DNA of 64,000 bases from Rhizobiales bacterium Y(2018) (GCA_005502925.1 SCPD01000005.1:1-64000), one strand, 5' to 3'. Positions 33,045 through 42,151 are shown, counted from the first letter of the stretch. Notes: a model not told the origin generated them from the sequence alone. Made by a program: numbers and translations.

Positions 33045-33962
33045 TCAGCAGAGTTTGACACCATTGACCATCAGGCGGACCGCATAGAGCGACGTCGTCC
33101 CGCAGATATAGAGGATGTTACGCTTGGGACCGCCCCAGGCGACATTGGCGGTGACCTCGGGTACCTTAACCTTGCCGATCAGCGTGCCGTCCGGATCGTA
33201 GCAATGGACACCGTCGGCGGCGCTGGTCCAGATGCGCCCATCCGTGTCGAGGCGAAAACCGTCGAAGAGGCCGGCGGTGCAATCGGCGAACACCTTGCCG
33301 CCCGAGACCTTGCCTTTGTCGCCGACCTTGAACACCCGCATATGCGCCGGGTTCTGCGGCCCATGGGTGCGTCCCGTATCGACGACATAAAGCAGCTTCT
33401 CGTCGGGCGAGAAGGCGATGCCGTTCGGACGCACCATGTCGGTGATCACCGCTTCCACCGCGCCGCTCTTAGGATCGATGCGATAGACATGGCAGGCGCC
33501 GATCTCGCTCTCGGCCTTGTTGCCTTCATAGTCGCTGTCGATGCCGTAAGCGGGATCGGTGAACCAGATCGATCCGTCCGATTTCACCACCACATCATTC
33601 GGTGAATTGAAGCGTTTGCCTTTCCATTTGTCAGCCAGCGTGGTGACCGATCCGTCGAATTCAGTGCGGCTGACGCGCCGCCCGCCATGCTCGCAGGTGA
33701 TGAGCCGGCCCTGCCAATCGGTGGTGTTGCCGTTGCTGTTGCCGCAAGGCTGGCGGAAGACACTCACCGAGCCATCGGTCTCGTCATAACGCAGCATGCG
33801 ATCATTGGGGATGTCGGACCAGACGAGATAACGTCCGGCCGGGAAATAGACGGGCCCTTCCGCCCAGCGGCAACCGGTGTACAGCTTGTCGACATGGCCG
33901 TTGCCGTTGAACAGCCGCGCAAAACGTGTGTCGAACACCTCATAATAATCGGAAGTAGCCAT
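33045..33962 (-). CDS. SMP-30/gluconolactonase-family lactonase
   Basis: The protein has 305 residues with a six-bladed beta-propeller pattern: EGPVYFPAGRYLVWSDIPN (metal Glu), NSPNDVVVKSDGSIWFTDP, RPNGIAFSPDEKLLYVVDTG and GLFDGFRLDTDGRIWTS. These provide Glu, Asn and Asp ligands for a divalent metal. The enzyme should open a sugar lactone. ATG 33962 is chosen from typical family starts; ATG 33992 and 33974 are in frame. It fits a pathway in which a sugar acid or lactone is made. Confidence 0.8.
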   Translation of the reverse strand: MATSDYYEVFDTRFARLFNGNGHVDKLYTGCRWAEGPVYFPAGRYLVWSDIPNDRMLRYDETDGSVSVFRQPCGNSNGNTTDWQGRLITCEHGGRRVSRTEFDGSVTTLADKWKGKRFNSPNDVVVKSDGSIWFTDPAYGIDSDYEGNKAESEIGACHVYRIDPKSGAVEAVITDMVRPNGIAFSPDEKLLYVVDTGRTHGPQNPAHMRVFKVGDKGKVSGGKVFADCTAGLFDGFRLDTDGRIWTSAADGVHCYDPDGTLIGKVKVPEVTANVAWGGPKRNILYICGTTSLYAVRLMVNGVKLC

Positions 33963-34045
33963 CGCTCCACCCATCTCCTTTTTGTATGACATATCGAGCC
34001 TGACATTTGCGCAGATTGCAAGCCCCGGCGATGGCGGGCAAGGCT

Positions 34046-35176
34046 TCAGCGCGTGATGGCATCATCTGCCGCCACCGTCCGGCCGGTGAGCGACGTGCGG
34101 TCCCGCGCCAGCAAGGGGTGCGCTTGCTTGCCATCGGCGACCAGCGGCCCGAGCGCCGGCCCGAATTTGAAGGCATGTCCCGAGCAACCGCAGGCGAGCA
34201 CGATCGGTCCGGCGCGATCGACGATGAAATCACCGTCGGGCGTCATCGTCCAGGGATGGCGTTGCGTGAGCCGCACCTGGCGCGGAAATTCCGGCATGCG
34301 CCGGTCGAGCCAGGCGAAGAGCCGCGCCTGTTCTTGCGGATCGGCCTGCCACTCAGCGACGTCGGGCGACCAGCCTTTCTGGCCGGTGCTGAAGGCGATT
34401 TTGTAGCCGATGCCGGGAACGGGATGGCCATAGACGCCGCCCAGGCCTTCACCATCACCGCCCCATTCGCCGATACCCGGCTGATCGACGAGCTCGGGTG
34501 CTGCGATGAAGGTGACCTGCGCGATCGACGGCGCCAGCGGCACGACGATGCCGAGCTGATCGAGAAGCGCACCGGACCAGGGGCCGGCGGCGATCACCAC
34601 CGTCTCGGCATGAATCCGGCGCTTCTCCGTCACCACGAGCGTGGGATCGCCGGGCTCGATCGCGACGACGCGCTCCGGCTCGAACAAGGCGACATCTTGC
34701 GCAAGCACCTTCGCCTTGAGCGCCGCCATGCCCGTGTCGGACAGCACCGTGCCCGCTTGCGCATGGAACAGGCCTTTGTCTTCGGGCGCGCTCAGCAGGT
34801 GGGGCAACTTCCGGCTGAGGCCCGCCGCATCGAGCTCGTCGATGACGCCCCCCGCCTCGCGCACGGCTGCAGCAATAGCGGCGAGCTTGCTGTCGAGGCC
34901 GAAATCGACCTGGCCGGTCAGATGCAGGATCTGTTCTCCGCTCGCGTCCTCAAGCGCGCGCCAGCGGCGGATCGCATCCATGGCGAGCGTCACATAGAAA
35001 GGATGATCATAAGCGATACGGATGCCACGCGAGCGGCCGGTGGAGGATGTCGCCGGATGGCCGCTGCCGAAGCGATCGACGATGGCGACGCGTTTCCCGC
35101 GCTCTGCCAGCTCGGCCGCAGTGGCGAGGCCGAATATTCCGGCGCCGACGACGGCGACATCAAACGCACTGTGCAT
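34046..35176 (-). CDS. FAD-dependent amine oxidoreductase (MSOX/SolA/amadoriase type)
   Basis: The protein has 376 residues. The FAD motif GAGIFGLATAAELAERG lies at about 11-27; GRSRGIRIAYDHPFYV and CGCSGHAFKFGPALG match the sarcosine oxidase/amadoriase group. The cysteine that binds FAD covalently in that group (before the YTMTPDxxF element) reads His-Pro-Trp here, so flavin is probably held non-covalently. It lies directly after the PfkB kinase gene (TGA abuts ATG). Next to FrlB/FrlD-like genes, a fructosyl-amine or released amino acid is a likely substrate (inference). Confidence 0.78.
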   Translation of the reverse strand: MHSAFDVAVVGAGIFGLATAAELAERGKRVAIVDRFGSGHPATSSTGRSRGIRIAYDHPFYVTLAMDAIRRWRALEDASGEQILHLTGQVDFGLDSKLAAIAAAVREAGGVIDELDAAGLSRKLPHLLSAPEDKGLFHAQAGTVLSDTGMAALKAKVLAQDVALFEPERVVAIEPGDPTLVVTEKRRIHAETVVIAAGPWSGALLDQLGIVVPLAPSIAQVTFIAAPELVDQPGIGEWGGDGEGLGGVYGHPVPGIGYKIAFSTGQKGWSPDVAEWQADPQEQARLFAWLDRRMPEFPRQVRLTQRHPWTMTPDGDFIVDRAGPIVLACGCSGHAFKFGPALGPLVADGKQAHPLLARDRTSLTGRTVAADDAITR

Positions 35177-35983
35177 TCATGTTTCTCCTTGCGCAAAACC
35201 GCCGAGGACCTGACAGGTTTGCGCGGCTTCCGAATGTCCCTGGGCGAGGCACTGGGCAATGGGCCGGCCTTCGAGATGTGCTGAGAGAAAGCCGGCGATG
35301 AAACTGTCACCAGCGCCGGTCGTGTCACGCACCGTGATCGGCAGGGCCTCACCTGTGAAGACATCGCCTCCGTGCAGCGCGAGCGATCCGCGGGCGCCGC
35401 GCATGATGACGGCGAGGCGGGCGCCTTGTGCCGAGACGGCCCGCGCGAGATCGTGCGCCTGCGTGTCATCGCCGTCGCAAGACATAAAGGCGATGTCGAG
35501 ATCGGCGGGCGAGATATTGCGCGGCTCGGCATTGACCGAGAGATCCTGCGAGACGCTGATTCCGGCTTGAATAAGCGCCCGCTTGGTTGTGCCTTCATCA
35601 TCGAGCCAGCCGATATGGACATGCCGCATCGTCTTGAGCCGCGACAGATCGGCAGTATCCGGACGATAGAAGCGGCAGACGCCAAAGTCTTCGGAGACGA
35701 AATGCCGGTCGCCATCGGCACCGGTCGCAATGACGGTGAGTGACGTGCGGCCTGCCGCGCTGGTTTTCAGAGAGGCCAGATCGACGCCGAGCTGCGCCAG
35801 CACGGTGCGGACTCGCCTGCCTTCCGCATCATCGCCGACAGCGCCGAAATAGGCGGCCTGATATCCGAGCCGTTGCAGATTGACTGCGACATTGACGGCG
35901 TTGCCGCCGACGAGCTCGCGATCCATCGGCGGCAGATAGCGGTCGATGCAATTGTCACCGACCGTGGCGATGCCGGACCCCAC
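35177..35983 (-). CDS. PfkB-family kinase, fructoselysine 6-kinase-like (FrlD)
   Basis: The protein has 268 residues. The start TVGDNCIDRYLPP and GGNAVNVAVNLQRLG closely match FrlD, which phosphorylates fructoselysine at C6. The C-terminal DTTGAGDSFIAGFLSA holds the catalytic Asp and anion hole of the PfkB fold. GTG 35983 has AGGA seven bases upstream. It lies 9 bases after the FrlB-like deglycase gene, the pairing seen in frl operons, which supports an Amadori-compound role. Confidence 0.82.
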   Translation of the reverse strand: MGSGIATVGDNCIDRYLPPMDRELVGGNAVNVAVNLQRLGYQAAYFGAVGDDAEGRRVRTVLAQLGVDLASLKTSAAGRTSLTVIATGADGDRHFVSEDFGVCRFYRPDTADLSRLKTMRHVHIGWLDDEGTTKRALIQAGISVSQDLSVNAEPRNISPADLDIAFMSCDGDDTQAHDLARAVSAQGARLAVIMRGARGSLALHGGDVFTGEALPITVRDTTGAGDSFIAGFLSAHLEGRPIAQCLAQGHSEAAQTCQVLGGFAQGET

Positions 35984-35992
35984 GCGCTGATC

Positions 35993-37006
35993 CTAATAGG
36001 CGACGCGTTTGTAGTAACGCCGGGTCGTCAGCGGGTGATTGCGCAGATGCTCGAGATGGGCGGAGAGACGCTCGAGCTGCGTGGCGAGGATGGCGGGCGA
36101 CAGAAGCGCCCGCAGCGCCGGCGGGATGCCGGGCAGGTCGGCGTCGCGCGGATCGAGAATGGTGAGCTTGTCGGTATATTGCCGGGCGAAGCTCGCCACC
36201 CGCTCGCCGAGTGGACGGAACTCATCCTCGGTCTGGAACAGAATGAGGCTCACACCCTTCTCCACCACTTCGAGCGTGCCATGGAAGAAGTCCGAGGCAT
36301 GCACGGGCCGGGTGCGGATCCATTGCATCTCTTCGAGGATGCACATGCCGTAATAGAAAGCCTGCGGCCAGGCCGAACCGGCGCCGGTGATGATGTGGTA
36401 AGGCTCGTCCTTGAACTGGGCGGCAAGCGTCGCGGCGCGTGCCTCGAAACCGGACTTGGCCTTGAGCAGTGCTGAGGGCAGATGCGCCAGCGCCGGCACC
36501 GCTTCCGTATGCAGGCTCGATTCACCGCGATGCTGCAGAAGCGACAATGTGATCAGCAGGCTTTGCACATAGAAGGATTCCGACGACGTGTCGTCCTGCG
36601 CGTAATTGACGAAGCTGTGGTCAGCCGCCTTGCCGAGCGGCGAGTCGGCATGGCCGACCAGGGTGATGATGCGGGCGCCCCGGGCACGGCAGAAGTCGAG
36701 CGCCGCGATGCTTTCCTTGGTGGTGCCGGACAAGGACGGGATGATCGCCAGCGCGCGGGGCCCCAAGGCCTGATGATCGGTGAGGATGAGCTCGGCTGAT
36801 TTGTCGATAAAGACCTGGAGGCGCGAGCGCCGGGCGAGCAGGGCTGCCGCTGGATACATCAGGATCGCCGCTCCGCCGGTGCCGAGGAAGAACACGCTGT
36901 CGAGGCCTTGGGCCACGTAGCGCCCGAGCACCTCGTGGATCTGGCTATGGAGGGCGGCGGCACCCGCTTGGATTTTGAGATAACGGTCGACGTCGAAATT
37001 GAACAT
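35993..37006 (-). CDS. SIS-domain protein, fructosamine-6-phosphate deglycase-like (FrlB)
   Basis: The protein has 337 residues and two SIS (sugar isomerase) domains. The first shows FFLGTGGAAILMYPAAAL and IIPSLSGTTKES, the second HIITGAGSAWPQAFYYG. It ends RYYKRVAY, as FrlB-type proteins do. It should cleave a phosphorylated fructosamine to glucose 6-phosphate and the amine. It opens the operon; ATG 37006 has GGAGAG seven bases upstream. No transporter or regulator of this operon lies in the window. Confidence 0.82.
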   Translation of the reverse strand: MFNFDVDRYLKIQAGAAALHSQIHEVLGRYVAQGLDSVFFLGTGGAAILMYPAAALLARRSRLQVFIDKSAELILTDHQALGPRALAIIPSLSGTTKESIAALDFCRARGARIITLVGHADSPLGKAADHSFVNYAQDDTSSESFYVQSLLITLSLLQHRGESSLHTEAVPALAHLPSALLKAKSGFEARAATLAAQFKDEPYHIITGAGSAWPQAFYYGMCILEEMQWIRTRPVHASDFFHGTLEVVEKGVSLILFQTEDEFRPLGERVASFARQYTDKLTILDPRDADLPGIPPALRALLSPAILATQLERLSAHLEHLRNHPLTTRRYYKRVAY

Positions 37007-37247
37007 GTGATTTTCTCTCCGAGCACTCATGTAACCACGCCACCCAACTTCGCGCCATCGCCAAGACGGCTGACCGGGAGGAGGAGAATGAGGGTTTCTC
37101 AAGCACCACAACTACGTTGAGTGACACGGACACATGTTGACGCATAGTAAGGAGAATGCCAGGATGACGGCCAGAGGGCGGCCTTACTTACATAGCATCG
37201 TACCGACACAATGAGGGCAGTGTTGAGACGCGCAAAAAGTTCCGGGC
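37007..37247. other. divergent intergenic region
   Basis: The region lies between the FrlB-like operon (minus) and the small exported protein at 37248 (plus) and must hold both promoters. GTAAGGAGAATG (about 37149) resembles a ribosome site followed by ATG, but the frame is short. No inverted repeat strong enough to name an operator was found. Confidence 0.3.
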
Positions 37248-37661
37248 ATGAAGATCTTGCGCAGCCTCGTCCTTGCCGTCGTTTTTGCGTCCGCTGCGCC
37301 AGCAGCCCGAGCTGAGGTGATCATAAGGAATGATTGGGGCGGAGCGGTCCGGATATACTACCAGCGTGTTCTCGAGCTGAATCAACGAGGCGAAAGCGTG
37401 AGGATCGGCGGGACCTGTGGCTCCGCATGCACGCTTTATCTCGCTGTTCAGCGCTATTGTGTGGAAGCCGACGCGCGGCTGCGTTTTCATGCCGTGCATC
37501 TCAAGGGCAATGACAAGATGGCGCGGCTGTTTACGCGCTGGTTGTTCAGCAAATATCCGCCGGGGGTCCAGGGCTGGATCAAGGGCCAGGGAGGATTGAC
37601 CTCGCGGGCACTCATCCTTCGGGGCGAGGCATTGCGAAAAACCGTGCGGATTTGCCCTTAG
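37248..37661 (+). CDS. exported protein, possible ClpP-like periplasmic fold
   Basis: The protein has 137 residues with a signal peptide (MKILRSLVLAVVFASAAPAA, cleavage near ARA). The mature part contains RIGGTCGSACTLYLAVQRYC and RLRFHAVHLKG, which resembles exported proteins with a crotonase/ClpP-like fold where G-x-CxSACT...RLxFH surrounds a Ser/His pair. A peptidase-like role is only a suggestion. It stands alone upstream of a tRNA on the other strand. Confidence 0.6.
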   Translation: MKILRSLVLAVVFASAAPAARAEVIIRNDWGGAVRIYYQRVLELNQRGESVRIGGTCGSACTLYLAVQRYCVEADARLRFHAVHLKGNDKMARLFTRWLFSKYPPGVQGWIKGQGGLTSRALILRGEALRKTVRICP

Positions 37662-37795
37662 GATCACGATCGTATCAGGCCCGTACCTGCCCGGCCTTCC
37701 GCAACGACTTCTGCGATACAAGCGCGCCGCACCGCACTCTGGCAAATATACCGCAACTAGTTGAAATTACGGGGCTTTTTGTATGTGACAGATTT
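37662..37795. other. intergenic region, nothing recognised
   Basis: Between the exported-protein gene and the tRNA-Ala gene. It contains no convincing frame, hairpin or repeat. Confidence 0.4.
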
Positions 37796-37871
37796 TGGTG
37801 GAGCAGAGGGGGATCGAACCCCTGACCTCGGCATTGCGAACGCCGCGCTCTCCCAACTGAGCTACTGCCCC
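37796..37871 (-). tRNA. tRNA-Ala (anticodon CGC)
   Basis: On the minus strand the acceptor arm GGGGCAG pairs with CTGCTCC (one G-T pair), with encoded CCA at 37796-37798. The D arm GCTCAGTTGGGAGAGC, anticodon loop TTCGCAA (CGC, reads GCG) and T arm GGGGTTCGATCCCC are all standard. Confidence 0.95.
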
Positions 37872-37985
37872 TTCCACAGGACGGGGCTGTGTAAGGTCCG
37901 CCAGACGGCCTGTCAAGCTTTCGCCGCCTTGCGCCCGCCGCCCCGGGTCTCTAAATCTCAGGGCTAATTCCCGACAGAGGCGCGC

Positions 37986-38276
37986 ATGATTTCCATCCTC
38001 AACCTGATCGATCTCATTCTGAATATCTACACTTGGATCATCATCGCGGTGGTGGTCATGAGCTGGTTGATCGGCTTCAACATCATCAACGGGCATAACA
38101 ACATCGTCCGCCAGATCCGCTACGCCCTCTACCGGCTGACCGAGCCGGTGCTCGGCCCCATCCGCCGGATTCTGCCGGATCTGGGCGGCATCGACCTCTC
38201 CCCTATCGTGGCACTCGTCGCCATCTGGTTCGTCCGCAGCCTGATGTGGGAATATGGGCCCAGGCTCCTGATGTGA
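37986..38276 (+). CDS. yggT: YggT-family membrane protein
   Basis: The protein has 96 residues with two hydrophobic segments (about 7-31 and 73-90). It carries the YggT signatures SWLIGFNIINGHN, YRLTEPVLGPIRRILPDLGGIDLSPI. Members are inner-membrane proteins linked to osmotic or division-related functions (mechanism unclear). Its stop overlaps the DUF167 start by four bases, and yggT-DUF167-folD is a conserved alphaproteobacterial order. Confidence 0.92.
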   Translation: MISILNLIDLILNIYTWIIIAVVVMSWLIGFNIINGHNNIVRQIRYALYRLTEPVLGPIRRILPDLGGIDLSPIVALVAIWFVRSLMWEYGPRLLM

Positions 38277-38599
38277 CGGCGCTTCCCTTCCGGCCGGACG
38301 CAACCGGCGGTTCGCTCTATCTCCGCGTGACGCCTAAGTCGGCTCGCCCCGGGATTGCCGGGCTTTTCCAGGGCGCGGACGGCAAAGTGTCGCTTCAGGT
38401 TAAAGTCACGGCGCAACCGGAAAAGGGTAAAGCCAACGAAGCCGTTATCGACTTCCTGGCCGAAACGCTGAGGCTTCCCCGCAAAGCCTTCACCCTCACC
38501 GCCGGCGAGACGAGCCGTCTGAAGACGGTCCATATCGCCGGAAATCCCACCGCCATCGAGCAGACGCTCAGCCACCTCATTCAGGATCAGACATCATGA
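38273..38599 (+). CDS. yggU: DUF167 (YggU) family protein
   Basis: The protein has 108 residues. [14 protein letters not shown] near the start and [21 protein letters not shown] in the middle define DUF167, a small alpha/beta fold of unknown role. GTG 38273 overlaps the yggT stop (GTGA); the frame stays open to ATG 38246. Its stop overlaps the folD start by four bases. Confidence 0.88.
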   Translation: MTALPFRPDATGGSLYLRVTPKSARPGIAGLFQGADGKVSLQVKVTAQPEKGKANEAVIDFLAETLRLPRKAFTLTAGETSRLKTVHIAGNPTAIEQTLSHLIQDQTS

Positions 38600-39477
38600 C
38601 CGCCAAAGTGATCGACGGAAAAGCCTATGCCGAGGGACTGCGCGTCCGTATCGCCAAAGCCGTGAAGGAGCTCGAAAACAAGCACGGGCTGAAGCCCGGC
38701 CTCGCGGTGGTGCTGGTCGGCGAGGATCCGGCGAGCAAGGTCTATGTCGCCAACAAGGCCAAGCAGACGGTCGAGGTCGGCATGAACTCCTGGGAGCACC
38801 GGCTGGACGCGTCAACCTCGGAGAAGGATCTCCTGGCGCTGGTCGACAAGCTCAACAACGACCCGGCGGTGCATGGCATCCTGGTGCAGCTGCCGCTGCC
38901 CAAGCAGATCGACTCCACCAAGGTGCTGAACACCATCAACCCGGCCAAGGATGTCGACGGCTTCCATGTGGTGAATGCCGGCAAGCTCGCAACCGGCCAG
39001 GACTCGCTCGTCGCCTGCACGCCGGTCGGCTCGGTCATGCTGGCCAAGGATACGCTGGGCAAGCTCGAAGGCCTCCATGCCGTCGTCATCGGCCGCTCCA
39101 ACATCGTCGGCAAGCCGGTGGCCCAGCTTCTCCTGCAGGAGAACTGCACCGTCACCATCGCCCATTCGAAGACGAAGGATCTTCCCAGCGTGGTGCGCAA
39201 CGCCGATCTCGTCATTGCCGCGGTCGGCCGGCCCGAAATGGTGAAGGGTGACTGGATCAAGCCGGGCGCCTGCGTCATCGATGTCGGCATCAATCGCATC
39301 GAGCGCGACGGCAAGGGCAAGCTTGTCGGCGATTGTGATTATGCGTCCTGTTCGGCTGTGGCAGGCTCGATCACCCCGGTGCCGGGCGGCGTCGGCCCGA
39401 TGACCATCGCCTGCCTCCTGCACAATACGGTGCGCGCCGCTTGCGCGCAGAAGCAGATAGCCGTTCCTGAGATGTGA
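38596..39477 (+). CDS. folD: bifunctional methylenetetrahydrofolate dehydrogenase/cyclohydrolase
   Basis: The protein has 293 residues. It interconverts methylene-, methenyl- and formyl-tetrahydrofolate with NADP+. Catalytic Tyr50 and Lys54 lie in [10 protein letters not shown] (family YxxxK), PLPKQID binds folate, and [17 protein letters not shown] plus [17 protein letters not shown] close the NADP site. It ends the yggT-DUF167-folD operon. One-carbon flow links it functionally with the formate dehydrogenase operon, though the two are not co-transcribed. Confidence 0.95.
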   Translation: MTAKVIDGKAYAEGLRVRIAKAVKELENKHGLKPGLAVVLVGEDPASKVYVANKAKQTVEVGMNSWEHRLDASTSEKDLLALVDKLNNDPAVHGILVQLPLPKQIDSTKVLNTINPAKDVDGFHVVNAGKLATGQDSLVACTPVGSVMLAKDTLGKLEGLHAVVIGRSNIVGKPVAQLLLQENCTVTIAHSKTKDLPSVVRNADLVIAAVGRPEMVKGDWIKPGACVIDVGINRIERDGKGKLVGDCDYASCSAVAGSITPVPGGVGPMTIACLLHNTVRAACAQKQIAVPEM

Positions 39478-39484
39478 GTTGGGG

Positions 39485-39916
39485 TTACCGCGCGATGCGG
39501 GTCGAGAGGATGATCGAGGACAAAGTGCGCTCGACTCCTTCCGTCTCGCCGATGCGGTCGATCAGCCGGTCGAGATCGGCGATCGAGGGCGCGGCGATGA
39601 TGGCGATCAGGTCATAGGGCCCGTTGACCGAATAAAGCTGCGTCACCTCGTGGATCGCATTGAGCTCGGCCGTCACTGTCGAGAGTGATTTCGGCGCGAT
39701 GGTGATCAGCACATGGGCGCGGATGAGATCGCTCAAATAGGCATCCGACAATCTCACCCCATAGCCGGAAATGACGCCGTGCTGCTCCAGCCGCTCGATC
39801 CTGGCCTGGACGGTGGTGCGCGACAGGCCGAGCTTGCGGGCCAGTGTGGCGACCGGCATGCGGGCATCCTCGCCCAACAGCGCCAGCAATTTCCGATCTT
39901 TGTCCGTGATCTGCAT
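39485..39916 (-). CDS. Lrp/AsnC-family transcriptional regulator
   Basis: The protein has 143 residues. The HTH (MPVATLARKLGLSRTTVQARIERLE, about 18-42) is followed by an AsnC ligand-binding domain (AHVLITIAPKSLSTVT, LIAIIAAPSIADLDRLID). It converges on folD with seven bases between and diverges from the saccharopine-dehydrogenase-like gene at 40037, its likely target. A TGGC-GAATT-GCCA palindrome lies between them. Confidence 0.88.
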   Translation of the reverse strand: MQITDKDRKLLALLGEDARMPVATLARKLGLSRTTVQARIERLEQHGVISGYGVRLSDAYLSDLIRAHVLITIAPKSLSTVTAELNAIHEVTQLYSVNGPYDLIAIIAAPSIADLDRLIDRIGETEGVERTLSSIILSTRIAR

Positions 39917-39931
39917 TTTGTCAGATATCTA

Positions 39932-39944
39932 TGGCGAATTGCCA
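39932..39944. promoter_or_regulatory. palindrome between Lrp and the dehydrogenase gene
   Basis: TGGC-GAATT-GCCA is a perfect inverted repeat with an AT core, 16 bases before the Lrp start and 93 before the divergent gene. Lrp-type proteins bind such sites, so autoregulation and control of the divergent gene are both likely. Confidence 0.45.
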
Positions 39945-40036
39945 AATCTTATACCGCAATCTGGATAAATCGCCACTAGGAATCGAAAGATACGGCCAGC
40001 ATCCTGCTGTCAGTGAACAGTTCAGGAGGTCACGCC

Positions 40037-41140
40037 ATGAAAGACATCGTGGTCATGGGCGCCGGCAAGATCGGCGGCGCCATCGCCCGGATGCTGGCGG
40101 CGAGCGGCAGCTATCGTATCACCGTCGCCGACCGCAGCGACGCGCAATTGGCCGCCCTCACGCCGCACCGGGCCATATCGACGGCCAGCGTCGACATCAC
40201 CGACAGCAGCGCGCTGGCGATGCTGCTCGCCGGCCGTTACGCGGTCCTCTCCGCCGCCCCGTTCCATCTCACCGGCCGGATCGCCGAGGTCGCCGCCAAG
40301 GCCGAGGTTCACTATCTCGACCTGACCGAGGATGTCGCCACCACCCGCAAGGTCGAAGCGATGGCCGCGAGTGCTGCGACCGCGCTCATCCCGCAATGCG
40401 GCCTGGCGCCGGGCTTCATCTCGATCGTCGCCCATGATCTCACCCGCCATTTCGACACGCTCGACAGCGTGCGCATGCGCGTCGGCGCTTTGCCGCAATA
40501 TCCCTCGAACGCGCTCAACTACAATCTGACCTGGAGCACCGACGGGCTCATCAACGAATATATCGAGCCCTGCGAGGCGATCGTCGAAGGCAAGCTGGTG
40601 ACGATGCCCGCCATGGAGGAGCGCGAGGAATTTTCGCTCGACGGCATCACCTATGAGGCCTTCAACACATCGGGCGGTCTCGGCACGCTGGCCAAGACGC
40701 TGGAAGGCCGGGTGCGCACCATGAACTACCGCACCATTCGTTATCCCGGCCATCAGGCGATCATGAAGGCGCTGCTGAACGACCTCAATCTCAAGAACCG
40801 CCGCGACGTGCTGAAGGATATCTTCGAGAACGCGCTGCCCGCCACGATGCAGGATGTCGTCGTCATCTTCGTCACCGTCTGCGGCTGGAAGGATGGACGT
40901 TATCTCCAGGAAACCTATGCCAGGAAGGTCTATGCCGGCACCGTCGCCGGTGAAGAGATGAGCGCCATCCAGATCACCACAGCCGCCGGCATCTGCACCG
41001 TGCTCGACCTCCTCGCCCATGGCAAATTGCGCCGGCAAGGTTTCGTGCGGCAGGAGGAAGTGGCGCTCGCCGACTTCCTCGCCGACCGCTTCGGACATGT
41101 CTATGACGCCGAGCCGGTGCGGCTGGCAAAAGCGGGATAA
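40037..41140 (+). CDS. saccharopine dehydrogenase-family protein
   Basis: The protein has 367 residues. An N-terminal NAD(P)-binding Rossmann motif (IVVMGAGKIGGAIARMLA) and the domain-closing PYLDLTED-like segment VHYLDLTEDVATT are followed by the catalytic half (CGLAPGFISIVAHDLT). Members act on lysine or related amino acids, reducing or oxidising an imine. TTCAGGAGG precedes ATG 40037. Control by the divergent Lrp regulator suggests an amino acid substrate, possibly lysine-like (inference). Confidence 0.82.
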   Translation: MKDIVVMGAGKIGGAIARMLAASGSYRITVADRSDAQLAALTPHRAISTASVDITDSSALAMLLAGRYAVLSAAPFHLTGRIAEVAAKAEVHYLDLTEDVATTRKVEAMAASAATALIPQCGLAPGFISIVAHDLTRHFDTLDSVRMRVGALPQYPSNALNYNLTWSTDGLINEYIEPCEAIVEGKLVTMPAMEEREEFSLDGITYEAFNTSGGLGTLAKTLEGRVRTMNYRTIRYPGHQAIMKALLNDLNLKNRRDVLKDIFENALPATMQDVVVIFVTVCGWKDGRYLQETYARKVYAGTVAGEEMSAIQITTAAGICTVLDLLAHGKLRRQGFVRQEEVALADFLADRFGHVYDAEPVRLAKAG

Positions 41141-41163
41141 CGGCGGCCCGTCCTGAAATGTGA

Positions 41164-42138
41164 TCAGGCGGCCTGGCGGACGAGAACGCCGAGCGCCGTC
41201 GTGATCAGGCGGGCGAAAGTGAGCGCGCCGATGCCATCGACATCGCGCTCCGGCATGAATTCGACGAAGTCCATGGCGCAGATGCGTCCCCGCTGGGCCG
41301 CGCCCTTGATGAGATCGGCCGCCTGATAGTAGCTAAGCCCTCCCGGCGCCCGGCCGATGACGCCCGGCACCAGCGCCGGGTCGAGCGCATCGGCATCGAT
41401 GCAGACGATGATGCTGCTGCCTTCCGGAATGAGGTCGAGGACGGCGCCGACGCCCTGCCGGTGAAGGTCATGCGCCGTCACGAATTTGACGCCCCAGGCG
41501 AGGGCGTCGTCATAGTCGCTGGTCGCGGCCGAGCCGATCCCGCGCGCGCCGACCTGGATGATCCGCTCGACATGCGCCATTTCCGAGGCCCGGCGCATGG
41601 TGGAGGAGAGGCCCAGGCGCTCGCCCATATGGATGTCGCGCCAGTCGATATGGGCGTCGATCTGCAGGATCGTGAATTTCTGCCCGTTGGCGGAGGCGCC
41701 GATCGCCTCCAGCATCGCGATCGGAATGGAATCATCGCCGCCGATGAGCACCGGCACCGCGCCGCGCTTCACCACCTTGGTCACAGCCTCGGCGATGCGG
41801 CGGCGGTTGCCGGCGGCATCGGCTTCATCGAAGGGCAGGTCACCGCAATCGACCGGACGCAGATGCGGCGCCGGAAAGACCGGCCCGCCATGGTCGAAAT
41901 CGTGACGGTCGACATTGGCGGTCAGCGCGCCGGTGGCGCGGCGCAGCGCCTGCGGCGCATTGCGGCAATAGGCGCCGACGGAAGCATAGGGCGTGGCGCA
42001 AGGCGCCCCGATGAGGGCGACGGGCGCCGCCAGCGTCTCGAGATCGACGCAGGCATCGAGGCCGAGAAAGGTAGAAGTTTCGGGGGCGGCGCCGAACAGG
42101 GCGCCGAGATCGGGTTTCGCGTTCAAGATGTTCTCCAT
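41164..42138 (-). CDS. arginase/agmatinase-family ureohydrolase
   Basis: The protein has 324 residues. Metal motifs are GGDDS (139-143 region; His of the usual GGDHS is Asp here), DAHIDWR and DADALDPAL. The change at the first metal ligand is unusual and may alter metal preference. The enzyme should split a guanidino compound to urea and an amine. It closes an operon with an amino acid ABC importer, 13 bases after the permease gene, so the importer probably brings in its substrate. Confidence 0.82.
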   Translation of the reverse strand: MENILNAKPDLGALFGAAPETSTFLGLDACVDLETLAAPVALIGAPCATPYASVGAYCRNAPQALRRATGALTANVDRHDFDHGGPVFPAPHLRPVDCGDLPFDEADAAGNRRRIAEAVTKVVKRGAVPVLIGGDDSIPIAMLEAIGASANGQKFTILQIDAHIDWRDIHMGERLGLSSTMRRASEMAHVERIIQVGARGIGSAATSDYDDALAWGVKFVTAHDLHRQGVGAVLDLIPEGSSIIVCIDADALDPALVPGVIGRAPGGLSYYQAADLIKGAAQRGRICAMDFVEFMPERDVDGIGALTFARLITTALGVLVRQAA

Positions 42139-42151
42139 GGCGCCGGCCCTG

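Noticed and set aside
32725-33087. plus-strand frame over the terminator and tautomerase gene
   Set aside because: It crosses a strong terminator and is antisense to a recognisable tautomerase gene.
37761-37967. 68-codon plus-strand frame over tRNA-Ala
   Set aside because: It runs through the tRNA gene and has no coding signature.
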